DNA of 64,000 bases. It comes from a virus. The notes beneath the pieces are model-generated. The model did not search any database and was not told the origin of the DNA. It saw only the letters and a list, made by a program, of their open reading frames with translations. Where the stretch lies: positions 44,077-108,076 of the IMG/VR virus record IMGVR_UViG_3300042330_000854; one strand, written 5' to 3'. The translations under genes and the position numbers were made by a program. Below are positions 6,928 through 15,536 of this stretch, piece after piece. Positions within the stretch are counted from its first letter, which is position 1; each line of letters opens with the position of its first letter.

Positions 6928-7263
6928 ATGAGATTTATTTATTATATTGATGGTGAAAAATTTACAACTAACAATTATGATGAAGTTCCGATTTATGAAA
7001 TTTCATTTTTAGATGAAAATACACCTGCTTTAGAGGATTTAAAAACTGGTCATAAACGTTGGTGTTTTAAAGGAAGAATTTTACATCGATTAACTGGTCC
7101 TGCACATATTGCAGATAATGGAGTAGAAGATTTTTGGTTAAATGGAATTTATTACCGAAGAATAAAAGAATGGATTAAGGTTCATCCAAATCCTGATCTT
7201 TATTTTGATGCAATCGGGATAAAAACAGAAACCGATAAAGTTATTTGGTACTTACAAAATTAA
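6928..7263 (+). CDS. HRLTGPA-family protein, type A (copy 1)
   Basis: The 111-aa product shows the family plan: an N-terminal strand FIYYIDGEKFTTN; DENTPALEDLKTGHKRWCFKG; the core HRLTGPAHIADNG; a WLNG turn; a helix EWIKVHPNPDLYFDAIG; and the type A tail TETDKVIWYLQN. Short R..GPA...G...W.NG units recall MORN/YwqK-like beta motifs, but no function is known. ATG 6928 is chosen by alignment with the other copies. The stop is followed at once by an early promoter (7267). There are about twenty related loci in this window. Confidence 0.8.
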   Translation: MRFIYYIDGEKFTTNNYDEVPIYEISFLDENTPALEDLKTGHKRWCFKGRILHRLTGPAHIADNGVEDFWLNGIYYRRIKEWIKVHPNPDLYFDAIGIKTETDKVIWYLQN

Positions 7264-7266
7264 TCC

Positions 7267-7295
7267 TTGACAAAAAACAGAATATTTTCTATATT
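7267..7295 (+). promoter_or_regulatory. Early-type promoter with conserved spacer
   Basis: TTGACA, a 17-nt spacer containing CAGAATATTTTC, then TATATT. It starts 3 nt after the stop of the upstream gene and drives the 63-aa gene at 7326. Its leader TAAATTTATCAACTAATTA is shared with other copies. Confidence 0.85.
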
Positions 7296-7325
7296 AAATT
7301 TATCAACTAATTAACGGAGAATGAT

Positions 7326-7517
7326 ATGTCCTATTTTACTGAAGAAAATATGGTTGGCCTCTCTAAAGAAGACCTTGAAATTCTAAATAAAACTTTTTCT
7401 AAAGAACTGAAAAAATATTATGAAGAGCATCGTGAAGTTGATACCGTGATTATTGATTCAATTGCTACAAAAGTTTTTGATGATTTTTGTGAAAAGTATG
7501 ATGCAATTTGTCAATAA
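7326..7517 (+). CDS. Small acidic protein, 63 aa
   Basis: ACGGAGA precedes the ATG, and the gene sits alone between an early promoter and a strong terminator. It is therefore a monocistronic unit, probably well expressed early. The helical product (SKEDLEILNKTFSKELKKYYEEHREV) has one Cys pair spaced far apart (C55, C62). No family is recognised; small acidic early proteins often modulate host machinery, but nothing here proves it. Confidence 0.75.
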   Translation: MSYFTEENMVGLSKEDLEILNKTFSKELKKYYEEHREVDTVIIDSIATKVFDDFCEKYDAICQ

Positions 7518-7518
7518 A

Positions 7519-7550
7519 AAAGGGGGGAGAAACAATTCTCCCCCTTTTTG
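7519..7550. terminator. Strong terminator hairpin
   Basis: GGGGGAGAA and TTCTCCCCC form a 9-bp stem flanked by A-run and T-run, so it works in both directions between convergent genes. Confidence 0.9.
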
Positions 7551-7566
7551 TTTAATTAATTAACGA

Positions 7567-7986
7567 TTAAACTAATGAATCATTAATTGTTACGCTTACA
7601 TTGTTGCCAGTTGTTACATCTGGTGCTAATTTGTAAACAAAACCGTTTTGGCCGTCTAAGCTTTTAGCTAAACCAGGAGTTGCAGTTGACCATGAAGCTT
7701 TATGTTCTACAATAAATTTCACAACATAAACTGTATTGCCTGTTGACGCAGCAGGAAGATCAGTATCACCAGCGGCATAAAGCGCAGTTTCAACATCACC
7801 TAATACTACTGGTTGACCACGAAGAGAAACAGTACGCATTAAGGCATCAAATGCTAATTGTGTTGTTGCACCAAACGCAGCAGGAGTAATATTTACAAGT
7901 GTACGAACAGTGTAATAATCAACATTACCTGTTAAGTTTTGTCCTGGGATTGCTTTACCAGCATATTTTAAACCATTATCAATCAT
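7567..7986 (-). CDS. Probable virion protein, 139 aa
   Basis: The start is supported by AGAGGA. The product begins MIDNGLKYAGKAIPGQNLTGNVDYYTV and is Thr/Val/Gly-rich and beta-like, with a lower Asn/Lys content than the accessory genes. The same opening motif occurs, as far as I recall, in structural proteins of T4-like marine phages, so a virion role is likely but not proven. AATAAATA upstream could be a late promoter element. It is separated from the next upstream minus gene by 43 nt. Confidence 0.6.
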   Translation of the reverse strand: MIDNGLKYAGKAIPGQNLTGNVDYYTVRTLVNITPAAFGATTQLAFDALMRTVSLRGQPVVLGDVETALYAAGDTDLPAASTGNTVYVVKFIVEHKASWSTATPGLAKSLDGQNGFVYKLAPDVTTGNNVSVTINDSLV

Positions 7987-8029
7987 TTTATATATCCTCT
8001 ATTTTTAGGAATAATTTATTCCATTATAT

Positions 8030-9463
8030 TTATTTAATGTTTTTCTTAAATTTTGGTCTTTTATATATTGAATTTTCTGGATAAGGATTTGTATTACTTC
8101 CAAATGGAATAGCAGATGATGCTACACTTGATGCGGTAGTTGATTCTTTTATTATTATATTATTTTTTTCAATAAAATTTAAAATTTCATCTTTAATTTT
8201 CTTTATTTGTGGATTCTCATCAAAATATTTTGATTGATTTATTGCTGTAAAACCAACCAAATCATTTTTATTTTTTATAATAAATTTTTTAAAATCAAAG
8301 ATGAAATTTTTATCTAATTTAGAATAATCTAATTCATTTTTAATGTTTAATAAAATATAATATAAATTTGTTATTTTATTAATATATGGATTATTTTTCA
8401 TTTCATTAATTATATTGGTAAATGAAACAACTTCTTCATTATTTTCTTTATCAATATATTTTGATATTTTTTTCAAATATTCACTACGATAAGCATTTGG
8501 ATCAATGGCAACTGTTAATGCTCTTTGAACTCGTTCCATTAATTTTAAAACAACATCTAATTTTTCTTCGTAACCTATGCCACCAGGGGCGCGGATTTCT
8601 AAATAACCCAAATCTTTAAATTTTCTAAAATTTACAGCTTGATATTTTTTTCCCATATTATCTAAAACCCATTGATTAGTAAATGAATTATCTTTTGTTA
8701 TTTCATCGTTTTTATTTTGTCCATTTAAATAACCATCCAAATCAGAAATTTTATTTGAAATTATTTTTGCATAACCATTACTTTCTCTATTAAATAATTT
8801 TACAACAAAAACATCATCAAAAAATACTAAAAATTTTAATAAATCAATTTTATCAAATTCAAATGTTCCAACATTTAAATGTAAACCTGTTGTTGAATTA
8901 GTTGATAAATTATCATCATCTTGAATCATAAAAAATATTTGTTCTAATGCAACTTTGGCTTCATTATAATTTAAAACAGGTGTGACAATTTCTCTGCCTT
9001 GTGGATTAATACTATCATCGGTAACAATTTGCCATTCATTTTGTTTTGGAAGTTCTAATTCTTCTAATTTATTTGTAAAATAAGTTTGTAAATTATGTTT
9101 GTTTTTGAATAAACTTAATTGTTCATAAAATAAATCATCAATTATTTCTTTTAAGTTATAATATTCATTAACATCATAAAAACCCCAATTAAGCATATTA
9201 TGCTCGCCATTATCCCAGGGAATCATATAACTTATACTTTTACTAATTAATGGCGTATCGGAATATTCAGCATACATTTTTTTAAATTTATCTTTTTGAC
9301 CACGAATATAAATGTCATAAAAATGTTCATATAAATCATCATCATCATCTACTTCATCTAAATCACAAGCTATTTCAAATTCAAACCCCCAAGTTAAATC
9401 TAAACTTGATTGATTTTTTCTGTTTTGTGCCATATTTCTTTCTTGTAATTGTATTAAACGCAT
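8030..9463 (-). CDS. Amidoligase-like enzyme (GCS/GS-fold)
   Basis: The 477-aa protein carries the signature of the amidoligase_2 superfamily (COOH-NH2 ligases related to glutamate-cysteine ligase): WGFEFEI near residue 25; DDSINPQGREIVTPVL around 155; TGLHLNVGTFEFD around 192; and FRKFKDLGYLEIRAPG near 280. These residues bind metal-ATP and the acid substrate. Phage members have been proposed to modify peptides or cell-wall components; the substrate here is unknown. Its ATG overlaps the stop of the upstream gene (TAATG), so it belongs to the 11174-8030 operon. An alternative start is MAQNRK at 9433. Confidence 0.75.
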   Translation of the reverse strand: MRLIQLQERNMAQNRKNQSSLDLTWGFEFEIACDLDEVDDDDDLYEHFYDIYIRGQKDKFKKMYAEYSDTPLISKSISYMIPWDNGEHNMLNWGFYDVNEYYNLKEIIDDLFYEQLSLFKNKHNLQTYFTNKLEELELPKQNEWQIVTDDSINPQGREIVTPVLNYNEAKVALEQIFFMIQDDDNLSTNSTTGLHLNVGTFEFDKIDLLKFLVFFDDVFVVKLFNRESNGYAKIISNKISDLDGYLNGQNKNDEITKDNSFTNQWVLDNMGKKYQAVNFRKFKDLGYLEIRAPGGIGYEEKLDVVLKLMERVQRALTVAIDPNAYRSEYLKKISKYIDKENNEEVVSFTNIINEMKNNPYINKITNLYYILLNIKNELDYSKLDKNFIFDFKKFIIKNKNDLVGFTAINQSKYFDENPQIKKIKDEILNFIEKNNIIIKESTTASSVASSAIPFGSNTNPYPENSIYKRPKFKKNIK

Positions 9464-10128
9464 TAACGGTTCCTCCTCAAATAAGTTGCACCAATTGCAG
9501 CTAACAATGCTTGTGTTTCTGGATTTTTATGATTTTTCAGCCATGTTTCTAAATTACCACTGCGACGAATGTTCTTTTTTAAATAATCAACTTCTGTTTG
9601 ATCGATCCCCATATTTTTTAATAAACGATAAATTTCATTACTATCCATATTTTTAGGTTGGGGATTTACATGTTTATCTCTAAAATTATCAGTTGAGTTT
9701 TGGCGAGTATTTTGTTTTGATGAATTATCACTTAATTCATCTTTTGCTGCAACTTTAGCGGCTCCTGTTTCAAAAGCTTTTTTAGCAATTTGTAATAATA
9801 ACTTTCTTAAATTATTATCAGAAATTTGATGTTGTTCAAACAAAACACTTTCGCGTAAATTTGATGTAATATATTTTAAAATTTTTTCTTGATCAGCATT
9901 AGTTCCAAGTTTTTTTAAAGCCTTATGAACCCAAGAATTAGCTTGGCGACGATCCATATCATAATGTTTTAATAAAAAATCAGCAGAAGCTTTTGCATCA
10001 TACGTAAAAGATTGTCCAGTATCAGTTGTATCAACGCCCAAATAATCTAAAATATCATTTATTTTTTTCTCATCATGCGAAAGTTTATTATAAATTTCTT
10101 CGGCTATTTTTAATGCATTAAATTCCAT
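9463..10128 (-). CDS. Hypothetical protein, 221 aa
   Basis: Second-last gene of a tightly overlapping minus-strand operon (start and stop codons overlap at both ends). The helical protein has an Asn/Ser/Gln-rich linker near residues 130-160 separating an N-terminal helical domain from a C-terminal one ending LLAAIGATYLRRNR. Both it and the next gene upstream share a helical domain-linker-helical domain plan, hinting at a common structural role. No family is recognised. Confidence 0.65.
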   Translation of the reverse strand: MEFNALKIAEEIYNKLSHDEKKINDILDYLGVDTTDTGQSFTYDAKASADFLLKHYDMDRRQANSWVHKALKKLGTNADQEKILKYITSNLRESVLFEQHQISDNNLRKLLLQIAKKAFETGAAKVAAKDELSDNSSKQNTRQNSTDNFRDKHVNPQPKNMDSNEIYRLLKNMGIDQTEVDYLKKNIRRSGNLETWLKNHKNPETQALLAAIGATYLRRNR

Positions 10129-10646
10129 TATTTTTTACCTTTTAACATAAGTTCTTGTAATTCGCGCGCAATTAACATTTTTTGTTTGTCAGTGTAATTT
10201 TGTTTTTTTAAATGCTCTAATGTAGAATAATTTCTTTCTTGTGGACCTTTATCTGGTTGTTTTACTTGATTATCTGTAAATTTAGGTTCTGTTTTTTTAA
10301 TTTCTTCTGAAGGTTTATTTTCTGAATTATCAGGTTTATTTTCTAATTCATTATCGTCATTAGTTTTTGTGTTATTTTCTTTTTCAGATGAATTATTTTT
10401 AATTGCATTTATAACAAATTTTTTATCAAACCCAATTTCATTAACTAAAAAATTAGCTAAAGTTTGATAATCTTTATATCCGCCAGTTTGACCTAAATAT
10501 TTTTTATATTTGTCGTACATTGTAGTTGCTAACATTTGAGCATCTAATTTACCTTCTGCATTTTTACTACCTAATTTACTCATGGCACTTAAGCCACGAG
10601 TTTTTAAATTTGTCATTAATGCATCCCAAAACCCTTCGTTTAGCAT
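10128..10646 (-). CDS. Hypothetical protein with long polar linker, 172 aa
   Basis: It begins MLNEGFWDALMTNLKTRGLSAMSKLGS, a small-residue-rich helical start. From about residue 84 to 140 it is nearly all Asn, Lys, Glu, Ser, Pro and Thr, a disordered linker, before a C-terminal helix. Its stop overlaps the following gene's ATG and its start overlaps the preceding stop. This architecture fits a scaffold or internal virion protein but is not diagnostic. Confidence 0.65.
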   Translation of the reverse strand: MLNEGFWDALMTNLKTRGLSAMSKLGSKNAEGKLDAQMLATTMYDKYKKYLGQTGGYKDYQTLANFLVNEIGFDKKFVINAIKNNSSEKENNTKTNDDNELENKPDNSENKPSEEIKKTEPKFTDNQVKQPDKGPQERNYSTLEHLKKQNYTDKQKMLIARELQELMLKGKK

Positions 10647-10918
10647 TTTTTCTTTCCTTTTATTAATTTAGCTTCATCTATTTTTACCTGTTGTAATTTT
10701 CTTACAACTTTATCAACATCATTTTGATCGATTGCGCGAATTAATCTTCCTAAAATATCTTGACTATCTTCGCTATTATAATTTTCTTGTATGTAGGTTT
10801 TTAAGTTTTGATAAGCAGCAATCAAATTAATTGATTTTTGTTCAATAAAAACATCTTTATCGCAAAAATTTTGTCTGCGATCTAATTCTGCTAAAATACT
10901 CTCAAATTTATTCGCCAT
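10640..10918 (-). CDS. Hypothetical protein, 92 aa
   Basis: A small helical protein (FESILAELDRRQNF..., LGRLIRAIDQNDVDKVVRKLQQVKIDEAKLIKGKKKC) with a basic C-terminal end. It overlaps both neighbours in the operon by 7-11 nt. No domain recognised. Confidence 0.65.
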   Translation of the reverse strand: MANKFESILAELDRRQNFCDKDVFIEQKSINLIAAYQNLKTYIQENYNSEDSQDILGRLIRAIDQNDVDKVVRKLQQVKIDEAKLIKGKKKC

Positions 10919-11174
10919 TTTTTAAATCCTGTAAAGCATTATCAATAATTTCATTTAATAAAACAACAGCTTTAATAAAACCTTGTTGTTCTTCTAATGT
11001 CATAGTTTCGTCGTAAAATGAATTCATTTTATCTTTTATCATCTCTAATTTTTCATACTCAGGATTTATTTTTGTTTCAATGGGTTTTTCATGTTCATGA
11101 TGCACAAACAAATAATCATCCCAATCTTCGTAAAATAATTCCTCAATTATTTGATTTACATTTATATCAGTCAT
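10908..11174 (-). CDS. Hypothetical protein, 88 aa; first gene of operon
   Basis: An acidic protein (IIEELFYEDWDDYLFVHHEHEKP...) followed by a helix. There is no Shine-Dalgarno before its ATG. Instead TTTAAATA ends 6 nt upstream, so the mRNA may start at or 1 nt before the ATG. It heads the overlapping gene set 11174-8030. Function unknown. Confidence 0.65.
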   Translation of the reverse strand: MTDINVNQIIEELFYEDWDDYLFVHHEHEKPIETKINPEYEKLEMIKDKMNSFYDETMTLEEQQGFIKAVVLLNEIIDNALQDLKNGE

Positions 11175-11180
11175 ATTTAT

Positions 11181-11188
11181 TATTTAAA
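11181..11188 (-). promoter_or_regulatory. T4-late-like promoter element TTTAAATA
   Basis: On the minus strand TTTAAATA is followed by ATAAAT and then the ATG of the 88-aa gene. In T4 late promoters (TATAAATA) transcription begins about 6 nt after the element, which here puts the start 1 nt before the ATG. Confidence 0.5.
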
Positions 11189-11195
11189 ATATTTT

Positions 11196-12518
11196 TTATG
11201 TTCTTGCTAATTTAATCTTATCCAAGATACTAGATGATTGATTATTTTGTAATATTGGTTGATTATTAGAATTTTGATTGTTTGGATCAGTAATAGTTTC
11301 ATCTACATTTAAAATTCTCATTGTATTTGGATCATAACCAAAAGTTAAACGATCACCTGTGCAACCACTACTGCGAACTTTTAAAAATTCTAATTGCATT
11401 TTACCATTAATTTTCATAACTTGAGTAGCATGAATACCAAATAAATTATCAGCAGTATTCACTTTGCTCATACCACCTGCGATATCACTATGAGAAAAAC
11501 TATCACCTTGTTTTTCAACACTTCCACGATTAAATTGACTTGCTGTAACTAATGGAATATCTAATTCACCTGCTAAAGCACGTAACTCTTCACAAACAAA
11601 TTTATCTTTAATAAACAAATTGCCACTATCAATTTTTTTATCATTTGGATACATTAAGTCCAAATAATCAACTACTAAAACATCTGGTCGAACATTATTT
11701 TGTATTTCAAATTCTTTTACTAAACTTCTTAATGTATTAGTTGTTGTTCCTGCTTCTGGCATTTTAACAACTTGAATTCTACCAGCTTGTTTACCTTGTA
11801 ATGCAACTTTTAATGCAACTGAATTTAAATTTTTGAAAATTTCTTTTGTTGGAGTTTCTGTAAACATTGTATCTAAACGTAAAGCAATTAATTCTTCAGA
11901 TAATTCCAAACTAATATAAATTACATTCAATCCATTTAATGCCCAATTTAAAGTTAGGTTTTGTAACCATAAACTTTTACCTACACCTGAGTTAGCTGCA
12001 AAGATGTTTAAAGAGCCTTTAGAGAAGCCACCATAGAGTTTAGTGTCTAAGGCGTCATAATATGTAGGAACCATGTTATCGCGCTGTAACATGCCTTCAA
12101 GGCGGTTTAAAGGGCTATCCCAATAATTAATACCCATAGTTCGTTGTAAGGAAATTGAAATTGCTTCTTTTATTCTTTTTTCAATTTCAGAATATTTTTC
12201 TTCATCTAATAAATCAACGCTATCAAGAATAACTTCTTTCATTGCTTGATAACGAGAAAATTTTTCAATATTATCCAAATACCATTCTCGATTTAATACA
12301 CCTGAATTAGTTGGAATCTGGGTATTAGTTTCAGCATAAATTTGTTCTCTTGAAGGTAATGATTTATATTGTTCAGTATAAGTTAAAATATATTTTAATG
12401 AATTTTTTACTTGTTGATCCCAATGTTTAAAATTTAAAATACTTTGACTTCTTAGAAATAATTCTGGATCATCTAACATATAAGATAAAAATATTTTTTG
12501 TGTTTCTAAATTAGCCAT
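11196..12518 (-). CDS. Replicative DNA helicase, gp41/DnaB-like
   Basis: The 440-aa protein has the RecA-type core of DnaB-family hexameric helicases: Walker A AANSGVGKS at 174-182, YISLELSEE at 201-209, Walker B VLVVDYLDLM at 280-289, and VTASQFNR at 324-331. The N-terminal ~150 residues match the helical primase-interaction region in size. T4 gp41 moves 5'-3' on the lagging strand as part of the primosome. Its start overlaps the primase gene by 8 nt, so helicase and primase are co-translated in gp61-gp41 order. Confidence 0.92.
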   Translation of the reverse strand: MANLETQKIFLSYMLDDPELFLRSQSILNFKHWDQQVKNSLKYILTYTEQYKSLPSREQIYAETNTQIPTNSGVLNREWYLDNIEKFSRYQAMKEVILDSVDLLDEEKYSEIEKRIKEAISISLQRTMGINYWDSPLNRLEGMLQRDNMVPTYYDALDTKLYGGFSKGSLNIFAANSGVGKSLWLQNLTLNWALNGLNVIYISLELSEELIALRLDTMFTETPTKEIFKNLNSVALKVALQGKQAGRIQVVKMPEAGTTTNTLRSLVKEFEIQNNVRPDVLVVDYLDLMYPNDKKIDSGNLFIKDKFVCEELRALAGELDIPLVTASQFNRGSVEKQGDSFSHSDIAGGMSKVNTADNLFGIHATQVMKINGKMQLEFLKVRSSGCTGDRLTFGYDPNTMRILNVDETITDPNNQNSNNQPILQNNQSSSILDKIKLART

Positions 12519-13509
12519 CTTTTTTCTCCAAATATTTTATTATGTTTTTTATTGTTACTTTGTTCATTGTTGCATGTTGTAATAAAGAATAAACTGTATA
12601 TATTCTTCCCATTGTTGTTGCTGCTTGATTTGCGTCTTTTATATTATCTTCCCAATAACAATTTTGTTTTGGATTTAAACCCGGATAACTTATACCAAAA
12701 TTATATTTTAATGCTTGCTCACATAATGGAATTCCTGATTTTTCTGCATCGGGAACAATAATAATTCTCTTATTTGAATTTTTTAATTGTTCAATTTGGT
12801 TTTCATTCATTTGATTACCCATTATTGCAACACCATTAATACTCATTGCATCAAACACGCCTTCAGTTACAAAAATTGTTTTTATTGGGGATTTAAGTAT
12901 ATCTTGATTGAATAAATTCTTATCTTCATAATTTGCAAAATATTTTGGTGTTTTGTTTAAAACTGTTCTACCAATCCAACCAACAGTATCCATATCTTTT
13001 ATTATAGGGATGATTAATAAATCAGGATAAGTTTTGCTCCAATAAAGTTTTGTATTGTCCCAATCGGGGATTCTATTTAACCAACTTTCTACTACTTTTT
13101 CTGATTCTAAAACTTCATTTTGAATACAATTGAAAATTGATACTGAATCTTCTGGTAATTTAAAAATTTTATTTGATTGCTTTTCTTGATTGAATATGCT
13201 AGTTTGAGGTAATAAAGTTTTTAAATTGAGAAATTTTATTTCTTGATCTGAAATACCCAAAGCACTCATAAATTGTTTTAATTTTGTTCCTAAACGACTT
13301 CCAGGTTCATAACCTGTTACAAAACCACAATTAAAACAATGTATGCGTAAAGAACCAGCTTGATGTTTAATTCCACAACGAAATCTTTTATCTGGTTTCT
13401 TTTGTCCACCTAAAGTAGTACAAACCGGACAACAAATATTATAACCATAAGATTTTCTTTGTTTTGCTATTGGTAAATGTTGTTCAATTGTTTGATATAA
13501 TGAAGTCAT
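12511..13509 (-). CDS. DNA primase, gp61-like
   Basis: The 332-aa protein has an N-terminal zinc-binding site (CPVC at 27-30, CFNC at 58-61) followed by a TOPRIM domain with IFVTEGVFDAMS (the catalytic Glu) and IIIVPDAEKSG (acidic motif). This is the plan of the T4 gp61 primase that lays down lagging-strand primers with the helicase. The neighbouring overlapping gene is the helicase. An AT-rich element precedes the ATG but no clear Shine-Dalgarno is seen. Confidence 0.88.
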   Translation of the reverse strand: MTSLYQTIEQHLPIAKQRKSYGYNICCPVCTTLGGQKKPDKRFRCGIKHQAGSLRIHCFNCGFVTGYEPGSRLGTKLKQFMSALGISDQEIKFLNLKTLLPQTSIFNQEKQSNKIFKLPEDSVSIFNCIQNEVLESEKVVESWLNRIPDWDNTKLYWSKTYPDLLIIPIIKDMDTVGWIGRTVLNKTPKYFANYEDKNLFNQDILKSPIKTIFVTEGVFDAMSINGVAIMGNQMNENQIEQLKNSNKRIIIVPDAEKSGIPLCEQALKYNFGISYPGLNPKQNCYWEDNIKDANQAATTMGRIYTVYSLLQHATMNKVTIKNIIKYLEKKDG

Positions 13510-13575
13510 AAAAATAATATATATAAAAATTTAAATTAAACCAATATGAATTTTAAAAATATTTGAGAGGTAAAA

Positions 13576-13905
13576 ATGACATACGTTTACTATGTTGATG
13601 GTGAAAAATTTACAACCGATAATTATGATGATATTCCTTGGGATGATATTTCTTCACCCAATGAAAATACACCAGCGTTTGAAGATTTATCAACAGGTGA
13701 AAAAATTTGGTGTGAAAAAGGGTATCGTTGGCATCGATTAACTGGACCGGCGTACTTTGATAATGATAGATTTTGTTTTTGGCTAAATGATAAAGAATAT
13801 GAAAATATTGAAGAATGGATAAAAGATCATCCAAATCCCGATCTATACTTTGATGTATTAGGTTTAAATGAAACCGAAAGAGTTTTGTGGTTTTTACAAA
13901 ATTAA
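13576..13905 (+). CDS. HRLTGPA-family protein, type A (copy 2)
   Basis: A 109-aa canonical copy: VYYVDGEKFTTDN, SSPNENTPAFEDL, WCEKGYRWHRLTGPA, LND turn, EWIKDHPNPDLYFDVLG and the tail NETERVLWFLQN. GAGAGG precedes the ATG. The DNA covering the last six codons, stop and following A-rich segment up to the promoter at 13920 is essentially the same as at copy 6 (21240-21219, minus strand). Confidence 0.8.
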   Translation: MTYVYYVDGEKFTTDNYDDIPWDDISSPNENTPAFEDLSTGEKIWCEKGYRWHRLTGPAYFDNDRFCFWLNDKEYENIEEWIKDHPNPDLYFDVLGLNETERVLWFLQN

Positions 13906-13919
13906 ATTTAAAAAACTGC

Positions 13920-13948
13920 TTGACAAGAATTAAAAAATTTTCTATGTT
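13920..13948 (+). promoter_or_regulatory. Early-type promoter with conserved spacer
   Basis: TTGACA, 17-nt spacer ending AAAAAATTTTC, then TATGTT. It starts 14 nt after the stop of copy 2. The -10 runs directly into a family remnant, so promoter and remnant look joined by recombination. Confidence 0.75.
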
Positions 13949-13956
13949 GGTTTTAT

Positions 13957-14076
13957 CAAGTAAGAATTAATTCAAATGGACAATATTATGGGATGTTAGA
14001 AGATTTTTTGAAAGATAATCCAAATAAAAATAGAATTTTTAAAATAATAATGAGATTGAAATATAAAAATGTATAA
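13957..14076 (+). pseudogene. Truncated remnant of an HRLTGPA-family gene (type B)
   Basis: One frame reads NSNGQYYGMLEDFLKDNPN, then IFKIIMRLKY before a stop at 14074-14076. This aligns with the C-terminal part of type B copies (LNGK.Y.N...WLKDHPNQD..FQ.EMLLKY). The YIDG strand, DENTPA segment and HRLTGPA core are missing. The remnant overlaps the ATG of the intact gene at 14069 in another frame. An internal ATG at 13993 could express 27 residues, but this looks like decay. Confidence 0.6.
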
Positions 14077-14695
14077 TATTACTAATGAAGAATTATCAAC
14101 TGCAACATATGTAAGTTTAGATCAATCGTATGTTTATTGGATGTTGAACAATGAATTTTTTCATAGAGAAAATGGACCAGCAGAAATTATTACTATAGAA
14201 AAAACAAATAGTAGACAATTTTTATTTTATCTGTATGGTCAACATTATGTCACTATTGACGAAAATAATCCTATTAATGATCAAACTTTACATAATTTTA
14301 ATCGTTATCTAAAAAATATTCCCAATCAAAATAAAAAATTTCAAAAAGAAATGATTGAAAAATTTGTATATAATTTTTCAAATAACAAAATGGATATTAT
14401 TTATTGGACTAAAAAAGGAAGATTTGAAACTAATGATGTAGATAATATTCCTTGGAATGAATTACACTCACCAAATGATCTTCTGCCTGCTTATGTTTAT
14501 TATCCTAATAATTATAAAGAATGGCGTTCAAACGCCAAAAAACATCGATTAACTGGACCAGCAATAATTAACCCAAATGGAAAGATCATATTTTATCTTG
14601 ACGGTATAAAATATGATTCTTTAGAAGAATGGCTATCAATTCATCCAAATCAAAGTGAAATTTTTAAAAAAGAAATGATTAAACGATGGAGTTAA
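14069..14695 (+). CDS. Two-domain HRLTGPA-family protein (copy 3)
   Basis: The 208-aa product holds two diverged family units in tandem. Unit 1 (1-~115) has YWMLNNEFFHRENGPAEII and ends NIPNQNKKFQKEMIEKF. Unit 2 (~116-208) has IIYWTKKGRFETNDVDNIPW, SPNDLLPAYV, WRSNAKKHRLTGPAIINPNGK, EWLSIHPNQSEIFKKEMIKRW. Unit 2 has lost the WC..G cysteine. The fusion is a natural tandem duplication within one frame. It ends at a strong terminator. Confidence 0.75.
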   Translation: MYNITNEELSTATYVSLDQSYVYWMLNNEFFHRENGPAEIITIEKTNSRQFLFYLYGQHYVTIDENNPINDQTLHNFNRYLKNIPNQNKKFQKEMIEKFVYNFSNNKMDIIYWTKKGRFETNDVDNIPWNELHSPNDLLPAYVYYPNNYKEWRSNAKKHRLTGPAIINPNGKIIFYLDGIKYDSLEEWLSIHPNQSEIFKKEMIKRWS

Positions 14696-14697
14696 AC

Positions 14698-14724
14698 AAA
14701 AGAGGGTAATTTCCCCTCTTTTTT
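14698..14724. terminator. Terminator hairpin
   Basis: AAAGAGGG and CCCCTCTTT form a stem around TAATTT followed by T-run; it lies between convergent genes. Confidence 0.85.
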
Positions 14725-15514
14725 AATATGTTAATAATTTTATTTCTGGAACAGTATTTCCATGATATTTAAATCGAACAAATTCAAAACTACCAGAAAT
14801 TTCATAGCCTGTTGTTCCAGTTGAACTTTCATTTATTACTAAATCATCATTATCATCAAATGGATTTATGTCTAAATCAAACCAATCACTGTTACCCATC
14901 GGGTCTAATGTTGCTTGCATTGTAATTGTACCAATAAAATTATCCAATGTTATTTGAACTGATTGAACAGTTTTATCATACCATGCTTTAGCAGCCCCAG
15001 GTAATTTATCGCTCGTCCAAACAATTGTACTCATTTCAAGCACATCGGATGAAATCCAATTAAATGTTTTGGGGAATAATGTTTTAGGTGCTGGATTTTT
15101 AATTAATTCTAACCATCCGCTTGTATTGTTATTTTGATCAGTATAAAGATAAGTTTCAATACCATCGTTTATTAATGAAACATGATAAGAAAGATAACCT
15201 AATTCCCAATTTACAGTATCTGAATTATCGATAATAATTGAAACTTTGCCTTCGTAATCGTTTTCAACTGTCATAGGTTTTTCAAATATAACATAATTTA
15301 ATTTTGGTTGAACTATCTTAAAAATAGGAGTTTGACCTAATAAATTAACAGACTTTCTATCTGAATTTTTAACAAAAAATGTTAATTTATTATGTTGGTT
15401 TTGCAAGAGTTGAAAATCAACTCTGTTTAAGGGAGAGTTATAAAGCATATTTGTTGTTTCTAATAAAAATAAAAACCCCACTTTTGGTTTTTGATAAATA
15501 GTTTGAATTATCAC
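14723..15514 (-). CDS. Probable virion structural protein, 263 aa
   Basis: Beta-rich, Asp/Asn/Thr-rich protein with MLYNSPLNRVDFQLL near the start and NSDWFDLDINPFDDNDDLVINES later, without membrane or signal segments. The frame runs from GTG 15514; MLYNSPLN at ATG 15448 is an alternative start. TATAAATA on the minus strand at 15526-15519, 4 nt before the GTG, is an exact T4 late-promoter element. That favours a late structural gene and probably the downstream ATG as start. Confidence 0.6.
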   Translation of the reverse strand: MIIQTIYQKPKVGFLFLLETTNMLYNSPLNRVDFQLLQNQHNKLTFFVKNSDRKSVNLLGQTPIFKIVQPKLNYVIFEKPMTVENDYEGKVSIIIDNSDTVNWELGYLSYHVSLINDGIETYLYTDQNNNTSGWLELIKNPAPKTLFPKTFNWISSDVLEMSTIVWTSDKLPGAAKAWYDKTVQSVQITLDNFIGTITMQATLDPMGNSDWFDLDINPFDDNDDLVINESSTGTTGYEISGSFEFVRFKYHGNTVPEIKLLTY

Positions 15515-15518
15515 TAAT

Positions 15519-15526
15519 TATTTATA
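15519..15526 (-). promoter_or_regulatory. T4-late-like promoter TATAAATA
   Basis: Exact TATAAATA on the minus strand just before the structural gene ending at 14723. It is the only exact T4 consensus match at a gene start that I noticed. Confidence 0.55.
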
Positions 15527-15536
15527 GGTTTTTACA

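Noticed and set aside
14069-14695. Two separate HRLTGPA genes
   Set aside because: The frame is open through both units with no internal stop, and the second unit has no clear ribosome site, so one fused gene is preferred.
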